From JAIPJA01 sp964390115 (GTDB lineage: Bacteria > Patescibacteriota > Patescibacteriia > Patescibacteriales > UBA12465): 12,016 bases of DNA. The notes beneath the pieces are model-generated. The model had not been told where the DNA came from, ran no database searches, and saw only the letters and a list, made by a program, of their open reading frames with translations. How positions within the stretch are numbered: position 1 is the first letter of the stretch; each line of letters begins with the position of its first letter. Of the stretch, positions 7,930 through 12,016 are shown piece by piece. The position numbers and the translations under genes were made by a program. The DNA is taken from positions 1 through 12,016 of the forward strand of contig CAYMGT010000025.1 of assembly GCA_964390115.1 (NCBI GenBank). Reading direction: 5' to 3'.

Positions 7930-8603
7930 AAATAGATTTTATAAATACTAAAGTTGAAATTATTACTATTAGTATACTAATTATTTGAGGCCAACGCCAG
8001 CCTAGTAAAATTAAAGTGGGATCTAGTCTTAAAAATTCTAAAGAAAATCTTAATATGGAATACAAAAATAAATATGCTGCCACTATTTTCATGCTCACAG
8101 ATAAACTCAAACCCTTATTTTTAGTTAAGGTTTTATGTAAGAAAATTAATATAATAAAAATTANNNNNNNNNNNNNNNNNNNNNNNNNNNNNNNNNNNNN
8201 NNNNNNNNNNNNNNNNNNNNNNNNNNNNNNNNNNNNNNNNNNNNNNNNNNNNNNNNNNNNNNNTTATAAACAAAATTAAGGTTATAAACCCACCAATTAA
8301 AGCTCCATGAATAGAAAGTCCTCCTTGCCAAATTTTAAAAATAGCTAAGAAATTATGACTGTAATAATCAAAGTCAATAATTAACTCATATAATCTTGCC
8401 CCGATTATTCCTCCTATAATTAAATAAAAAGCCAAGTCAATAATAAAATCTTTTTTTATACTATATTTTTTCGCTAAATAAATAGTCAAAAGTAATGCAG
8501 AAAAAATAGCTAAAACCATAAAAAAACCATACCAATAAACTTGTATACCTCCTAAAGAAAACAATACTCTATTGGGAATATTGTAATAAAAATAATTAGT
8601 CAT
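7901..8603 (-). CDS. lgt: Prolipoprotein diacylglyceryl transferase, interrupted by a sequence gap
   Basis: Lgt moves a diacylglyceryl group from phosphatidylglycerol to the lipobox cysteine of prelipoproteins in the inner membrane. The visible N-terminal 113 residues include YWYG (23-26), GGIIGARLYE (64-73) and the catalytic-type HGALIGG (His99, equivalent to E. coli His103). After the gap the frame resumes with a membrane helix and YSILRFSLEF, matching the family's Tyr-x3-Arg-x3-Glu motif (E. coli Tyr235, Arg239, Glu243), then a last helix ending KKNFS. The 100 Ns hide the Arg143/NFINGE-type signature loop. Visible bases total 603, a multiple of three including the stop, so the real gap must be too; by family length roughly 65-90 residues are missing. 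The start follows tRNA-Leu by 4 nt with no Shine-Dalgarno sequence. It is probably intact in the organism. Confidence 0.88.
8164..8263. other. Assembly gap inside lgt (probably real missing sequence)
   Basis: 100 Ns, a placeholder length. Unlike the first gap, the two flanks share no overlap beyond about three bases, and the protein lacks the family's central signature region, so sequence is truly absent here. Confidence 0.85.
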
Positions 8604-8607
8604 ATTT

Positions 8608-8692
8608 TGGTGCGGACGGAGAGACTTGAACTCTCACGGGTTGCCCCACTTGGTCCTAAGCCAAGCGCGTATACCAATTCCGCCACGTCCGC
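8608..8692 (-). tRNA. tRNA-Leu (anticodon UAG)
   Basis: The 85-nt minus-strand sequence folds as a class II tRNA: acceptor GCGGACG/CGTCCGC, D arm GCG/CGC with GG in the loop, anticodon stem CTTGG/CCAAG with loop CTTAGGA (anticodon TAG, reading CUN leucine codons), long variable arm with GGG/CCC stem, and T arm GAGAG-TTCAAGT-CTCTC. The discriminator is A and CCA is encoded. The long variable arm and A73 fit leucine. The 3' end lies 4 nt before the lgt start codon. Confidence 0.96.
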
Positions 8693-8703
8693 TTATATAC
8701 CTT

Positions 8704-8731
8704 ATTTTATTTATATTTTAAAATTTGTCAA
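8704..8731 (-). promoter_or_regulatory. Promoter of tRNA-Leu and probably the lgt operon
   Basis: On the minus strand TTGACA (8726-8731), a 16-nt spacer and TAAAAT (8704-8709) sit just upstream of the tRNA 5' end at 8692. This is the only strong promoter seen ahead of lgt. Its -35 overlaps that of the opposing promoter at 8725-8754. Confidence 0.6.
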
Positions 8732-8754
8732 ACTATTTCAATTAATTTTATTAT
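8725..8754 (+). promoter_or_regulatory. Candidate promoter of the PEP synthase gene
   Basis: TTGTCA (8725-8730), an 18-nt spacer and TATTAT (8749-8754) on the plus strand predict a start near 8761 and a leader of about 50 nt. The -35 hexamer shares five of its six bases with the -35 of the divergent tRNA promoter. Confidence 0.45.
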
Positions 8755-8772
8755 AGCAGAAACTATGCTATA
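8752..8772. promoter_or_regulatory. Dyad overlapping the PEP synthase promoter start site
   Basis: TATAGCA (8752-8758) and TGCTATA (8766-8772) form a perfect 7-bp inverted repeat with a 7-nt spacer, covering the end of the -10 box and the predicted transcript start. The position suits a repressor operator, or a small hairpin at the transcript 5' end. The function is inferred. Confidence 0.4.
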
Positions 8773-8810
8773 TTTATAATAACTTAATTAACTATTAAAA
8801 GATAGGCTAT

Positions 8811-11204
8811 ATGAAACAAATTAAATTCGTACAGTTTTTTAATGAACTGACTATTAAAAATGTTCCTGAGGTAGGGGGGAAAAATGCCTCACTAGGTGAA
8901 ATGTATCAAAAACTAACAAAGAAAGGTATTAACTTTGCCAATGGTTTTGCTACCACAGCCTCTGCCTATAATTATTTTCTAGAACAGAGCAGTTTAAAAC
9001 AAAAAATTGAAAAAGTTTTATCTGATTTAAATACTCACGACGTGGAACAACTCATGAAAAAAGGAGCTCAAGTTAGAAGCTTAATTTTAAAAACTAAGCT
9101 ACCAGAAGATTTTTCTAAAGCCTTAATAACTGCCTACCATAAATTATCTAAAGAAAGTGGGGTTAAAAATTTAGATGTAGCAGTTAGATCTTCAGCTACT
9201 GCGGAAGATTTACCTGACGCTTCCTTCGCTGGTCAACAAGAAACCTATCTCAACATTCAAGGAGAAAAGCAATTGCTCGTTGCTGTTAAAAAATGTATCG
9301 CTTCCTTATTTACTAACCGTGCTATTTCTTATAGAGTTGATAAGGGCTTTGATCATTTTACCATTGCTTTATCAGTGGGAGTGCAAAAAATGATTAGATC
9401 TGATTTAGCTTCTTCCGGAGTAATGTTCTCCATAGATACTGAGTCTGGTTTTGAAAAAGCTGTAATTATTAACTCAATTTATGGTTTAGGGGAAAATATT
9501 GTTCAAGGAAAAGTTAATCCTGATGAATTTTATGTTTTTAAACCTACCTTAGCAATTATTTCTAAATCCCTTGGTAAAAAGGCTTTAAGAATGATATATA
9601 ATCCCAAGGGTAATAATCCAGTTAAAGACATAAAAGTTTCTGACAAAGAACAGCGAGAGTTTTCTATAAACGACAAGCAAGTTCAAACTTTAGCTAAATG
9701 GGCAATAGAAATTGAAAAACACTATGGACGCCCTATGGACATGGAATGGGCTTTAGACGGAAAGGATAATAAGCTTTATATTCTACAAGCTCGTCCCGAA
9801 ACTGTACAAAGCATGAAAAATGTTAACATATTAGAATCTTATCATCTAAATGAAAAGTCTGAAATTATTGTCTCTGGTCAAAGTGTGGGTAATAGAATAG
9901 GTGCTGGAACAGCTAATCGCATAATGAGTATTAGAGATATTAAAAACTTTAAACCCGGTGAAGTTTTAGTAACTGATATGACTGACCCTGACTGGGAACC
10001 AATTATGAAAATTGCCTCTGCCATTGTCACTGATAAAGGTGGTAGAACTTGCCATGCTGCAATCGTATCAAGAGAATTAGGTATTCCTTGCGTGGTAGGT
10101 TGCGAAACAGTTAGTAAAAAAGTAAAAGGTGGTGATAAGATAACTATAAGTTGTGCTGAAGGTGAAGTTGGTCATGTTTATAAAGGAGAATTAAAGTTTA
10201 AAATAAAGAAAACAAACATTGGTAATTTACCAAGACCAAAAACTAAAATCATGTTAAATATTGGTGAACCTGACTTTGCTTTCTTAAATTCTTTTATACC
10301 AAATGATGGCGTTGGTTTAGCTAGACTAGAGTTTATTATAAATAATCAAATAAAAATTCATCCTTTAAGTTTAATAAACTATAATAAAATTAGTGATAAA
10401 AATGTTAAAAGAAAAATTGATGATTTAACTAGTGGTTATAGTGATAAAAAACAATTCTTTATTGATAAATTAAGCCAAGGTATCGCCATGATAACCGCAG
10501 CTTTTCATCCTAATGATGTAATAATTAGACTCTCAGATTTTAAAAGCAATGAATATGCTAACCTTATTGGTAGTTCCAAGTATGAACCCTCTGAATCTAA
10601 TCCTATGATTGGTTGGAGGGGAGCTTCTAGATACTACTCTAAAGAATTTTTACCTGCCTTTAAATTAGAATGCCAAGCTCTAAAAATAGTTAGAGATAAA
10701 ATGGGCTTAAAAAATTTGAAAATAATGATACCATTTTGTAGAACTCTAGAAGAAGCAAAAGAAGTTTTAAAGATTATGGCTAAAGAAGGCTTAAAACAAG
10801 GCCAAGACGGTTTAGAGGTTTATGTTATGGCTGAAATACCTGCTAATATCTGGCTAGCTGAAGAATTTGCTGAAATATTTGATGGTTTTTCAATTGGTTC
10901 AAATGACTTAACTCAACTTACTTTAGGAATTGATAGAGATGCTGGAGGAACTCTAAAAGTACTTGGAGATTCTAATGAAAAAAATGAAGCTGTAAAGAAA
11001 TCTATTGTTCACTTAATAACTGCTGCTAAAAAGCATAAGACTAAAGTAGGTATTTGTGGACAAGCACCTAGTGACTTCCCTGATTTTGTAGAGTTTCTTG
11101 TCGAAAATAAAATAGACTCTATTTCTCTAATAGCTGATGCAGTTATTAAGACAACTATAACGGTGAATAAAGCTGAACAAAAACTGAATAAAAAGAAACA
11201 ATAA
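8811..11204 (+). CDS. ppsA: Phosphoenolpyruvate synthase (pyruvate, water dikinase)
   Basis: Converts pyruvate, ATP and water to PEP, AMP and phosphate, the entry step from pyruvate to gluconeogenesis; cytosolic. At 797 residues it matches the full family length (E. coli PpsA 792). N-terminal ATP-grasp domain: VGGKNASLGEM (21-31), RSSATAEDLP (126-135), FAGQQET (138-144). Central phosphohistidine domain: GGRTCHAAIVSRELGIPC with active His415. C-terminal PEP/pyruvate barrel: DGVGLARLEFI, RLSDFKSNEY, NPMIGWRGASRY, AEIPANIWLAEEF, GFSIGSNDLTQLTLGIDRD and GICGQAPSD with catalytic Cys749. GGRTCHAAI and the barrel motifs are of the PpsA rather than the pyruvate phosphate dikinase type. All key residues are present, so it should be active. 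The start is ATG at 8811 with only a weak GATAGG upstream. It is monocistronic, ending at a strong terminator. Confidence 0.96.
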   Translation: MKQIKFVQFFNELTIKNVPEVGGKNASLGEMYQKLTKKGINFANGFATTASAYNYFLEQSSLKQKIEKVLSDLNTHDVEQLMKKGAQVRSLILKTKLPEDFSKALITAYHKLSKESGVKNLDVAVRSSATAEDLPDASFAGQQETYLNIQGEKQLLVAVKKCIASLFTNRAISYRVDKGFDHFTIALSVGVQKMIRSDLASSGVMFSIDTESGFEKAVIINSIYGLGENIVQGKVNPDEFYVFKPTLAIISKSLGKKALRMIYNPKGNNPVKDIKVSDKEQREFSINDKQVQTLAKWAIEIEKHYGRPMDMEWALDGKDNKLYILQARPETVQSMKNVNILESYHLNEKSEIIVSGQSVGNRIGAGTANRIMSIRDIKNFKPGEVLVTDMTDPDWEPIMKIASAIVTDKGGRTCHAAIVSRELGIPCVVGCETVSKKVKGGDKITISCAEGEVGHVYKGELKFKIKKTNIGNLPRPKTKIMLNIGEPDFAFLNSFIPNDGVGLARLEFIINNQIKIHPLSLINYNKISDKNVKRKIDDLTSGYSDKKQFFIDKLSQGIAMITAAFHPNDVIIRLSDFKSNEYANLIGSSKYEPSESNPMIGWRGASRYYSKEFLPAFKLECQALKIVRDKMGLKNLKIMIPFCRTLEEAKEVLKIMAKEGLKQGQDGLEVYVMAEIPANIWLAEEFAEIFDGFSIGSNDLTQLTLGIDRDAGGTLKVLGDSNEKNEAVKKSIVHLITAAKKHKTKVGICGQAPSDFPDFVEFLVENKIDSISLIADAVIKTTITVNKAEQKLNKKKQ

Positions 11205-11223
11205 TAATCTATCATATTAGTTA

Positions 11224-11261
11224 AATATAAAAGAGTCACAATAAAGTGACTCTTTTATATT
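11224..11261. terminator. Bidirectional intrinsic terminator between convergent genes
   Basis: AATATAAAAGAGTCAC (11224-11239) and its perfect complement GTGACTCTTTTATATT (11246-11261) form a 16-bp stem with loop AATAAA, followed by ATTCTTTTTTT on the plus strand. On the minus strand the internal A/T part supplies a T-rich 3' arm. It ends ppsA from the left and the 3D-domain gene from the right. Confidence 0.9.
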
Positions 11262-11280
11262 ATTCTTTTTTTATATATTC

Positions 11281-11829
11281 TTATTTTAAAACTTCAATCT
11301 TTAACCTTTTAAGACCAAACTCTTTAGCCTTCTCTTTTTCATCTAATTTCATGGCTATATCCACCCTATAGTGATAACGACTATTCATTCTATCAGTAAC
11401 CAAGCAATCACCAAAACCTTCAATGTTAAGTCTTGTACCAAGAGGAACAAAATTCGCAGCACATCTTCTATAGCCTTTCTCTAATGCTAAACAAATGTTC
11501 TCTCCATTAGCAGCCTGACAAGGATCTCCCCAGCACTGATTAATATCTCCCGCATTATAAGCTGTTACAGGAATGTGTAAGGTTTGTATAACCTCCCAAG
11601 GACGATTAAGATTTTCCGGTAAATGGTTTATAACATCCTCAACCATTACTTCTTTCTCAAGCTGTTCTGTAATATTCTCCTTAATAATCTCTGACAAAAA
11701 TACTTTAGCTTCCAAGTCTAAATTTTCTTGCGCTAAAATAGGTAAAGGGAAAAAAACAAAATTAAACACAAAGGCGAATAGAACCCAAAAAACTAAATGC
11801 TTGTAGAAATATTTTATTATTATTTTCAT
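11281..11829 (-). CDS. Secreted 3D-domain protein (double-psi beta-barrel, probable cell-wall-active enzyme)
   Basis: A 182-residue protein starting at ATG 11827-11829. A signal peptide (1-34: basic start, long hydrophobic core, cleavage after ILA) leads into a helical acidic linker (35-80) and then a 3D (Asp-Asp-Asp) domain: VTAYNAGD (88-95), AANFVPLGTRLNIEGFGD (124-141), VTDRM (144-148), RVDIAM (155-160). The three aspartates are Asp141, Asp146 and Asp157. 3D domains occur in MltA, resuscitation-type and YabE-like peptidoglycan hydrolases, so a lytic role at the cell wall is likely but not shown. Five cysteines (99, 104, 113, 123, 142) may form disulfides after export. An upstream in-frame ATG at 11904 was not used: it lies before the predicted transcript start and would put a hairpin inside the coding region and residues ahead of the signal peptide. 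Confidence 0.85.
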   Translation of the reverse strand: MKIIIKYFYKHLVFWVLFAFVFNFVFFPLPILAQENLDLEAKVFLSEIIKENITEQLEKEVMVEDVINHLPENLNRPWEVIQTLHIPVTAYNAGDINQCWGDPCQAANGENICLALEKGYRRCAANFVPLGTRLNIEGFGDCLVTDRMNSRYHYRVDIAMKLDEKEKAKEFGLKRLKIEVLK

Positions 11830-11851
11830 ACTTATCTTTAAAAATAAAAAA

Positions 11852-11871
11852 TCTACTTTAAATGAAGTAGA
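11852..11871 (-). terminator. Terminator-like hairpin in the leader of the 3D-domain gene (possible attenuator)
   Basis: On the minus strand TCTACTT, loop CATTTA, AAGTAGA is followed at once by TTTTTTATTTTT, the form of an intrinsic terminator with a weak 7-bp stem. It lies between the predicted start site (near 11888) and the ATG at 11829, so it may attenuate the gene. Alternatively it is a chance AT-rich hairpin. Confidence 0.45.
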
Positions 11872-11894
11872 CACGAAATTTAACATTTCATCTC

Positions 11895-11923
11895 TTTTTA
11901 GCATAGCTAATAAATAATGTCAA
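11895..11923 (-). promoter_or_regulatory. Promoter of the 3D-domain gene
   Basis: On the minus strand TTGACA (11918-11923), a 17-nt spacer ending TGC, and TAAAAA (11895-11900), giving an extended -10 TG. Predicted start near 11888. Confidence 0.5.
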
Positions 11924-11930
11924 GCAGAAA

Positions 11931-11948
11931 TTGTCAAATCATTGACAA
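11931..11948. promoter_or_regulatory. Dyad overlapping the right-edge promoter -35
   Basis: TTGTCAA-ATCA-TTGACAA is a perfect 7-bp inverted repeat with a 4-bp centre. Its right arm is the -35 box of the plus-strand promoter. It may be an operator, though two back-to-back -35 hexamers would give the same pattern. Confidence 0.4.
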
Positions 11949-11970
11949 GTATAAAGATATGTGATATACT
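11942..11970 (+). promoter_or_regulatory. Strong promoter reading out of the right edge
   Basis: Consensus TTGACA (11942-11947), a 17-nt spacer ending TGTGA, and TATACT (11965-11970) with an extended -10 TG. Predicted start near 11977. No ATG follows before the window ends, so the gene it serves lies beyond 12016. Confidence 0.7.
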
Positions 11971-12016
11971 TATATAATTAATCTGATTTTTAACAATTAA
12001 ATAAACCGTATATTAT

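Noticed and set aside
7901..8110. An independent 69-residue membrane protein starting at TTG 8110
   Set aside because: It carries the Lgt C-terminal YxxxRFxxE motif and its frame stays open upstream to the gap; it is the tail of lgt.
8133..8163. A lgt C-terminus reading NFYYINFLT after the gap
   Set aside because: This reading crosses placeholder Ns in the wrong frame; the other frame on that side continues the Lgt family sequence.
8016..8279. Plus-strand open frame crossing the second gap
   Set aside because: Antisense to lgt and extended only by placeholder Ns.
11009..11806. Short open frames at 11009-11239 (minus) and 11573-11806 (plus)
   Set aside because: Shadows of ppsA and of the 3D-domain gene respectively.
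11830..11904. An N-terminal extension of the 3D-domain protein (25 residues from ATG 11904)
   Set aside because: It precedes the signal peptide, covers the leader hairpin and begins upstream of the predicted transcript start.

Overview
The window is AT-rich, densely packed bacterial DNA. Short spacers, mostly weak or absent Shine-Dalgarno sequences, a lysine/glutamate-rich giant protein without recognisable homology, and a small secreted 3D-domain protein together suggest a Patescibacteria (CPR) type genome assembled from a metagenome. This placement is an inference, because no rRNA or ribosomal protein gene is present to confirm it. Two 100-N runs (2914-3013 and 8164-8263) are scaffold gaps and shape how the genes must be read.

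Layout: 1-811 (minus) is the N-terminal part of an unrecognised secreted protein that runs off the left edge. 812-1201 is a gene-free spacer with its promoter, a symmetric array of TGTCATA sites, a hairpin, five tandem TATTACAT repeats and a terminator. 1202-6480 (minus) is one giant gene of 1707 codons, falsely split by the first gap: the 55 bases on either side of the N run are identical, and collapsing them restores a single uninterrupted frame. 6522-6707 (minus) is a small gene with its own promoter placed right after the preceding stop codon. 6754-7929 (minus) is an MFS transporter overlapping the 3' end of lgt (7901-8603, minus), whose middle is lost in the second gap, apparently a true one. 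8608-8692 (minus) is tRNA-Leu(UAG), ending 4 nt before the lgt start codon.

8693-8810 is a divergent promoter region. 8811-11204 (plus) is a complete phosphoenolpyruvate synthase gene, ending in a strong terminator shared with the convergent gene 11281-11829 (minus), a secreted 3D-domain protein. The right end (11830-12016) holds back-to-back promoters around a dyad, one firing left into a hairpin-containing leader and one firing right out of the window.

Functionally the parts are envelope-oriented: lipoprotein maturation (Lgt), a transporter, a probable cell-wall-active secreted enzyme, a secreted beta-rich protein and a giant, probably membrane-anchored helical protein. PEP synthase supplies central carbon metabolism. 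The most notable item is the reconstructed 1707-residue protein. I could not assign it to any known family.
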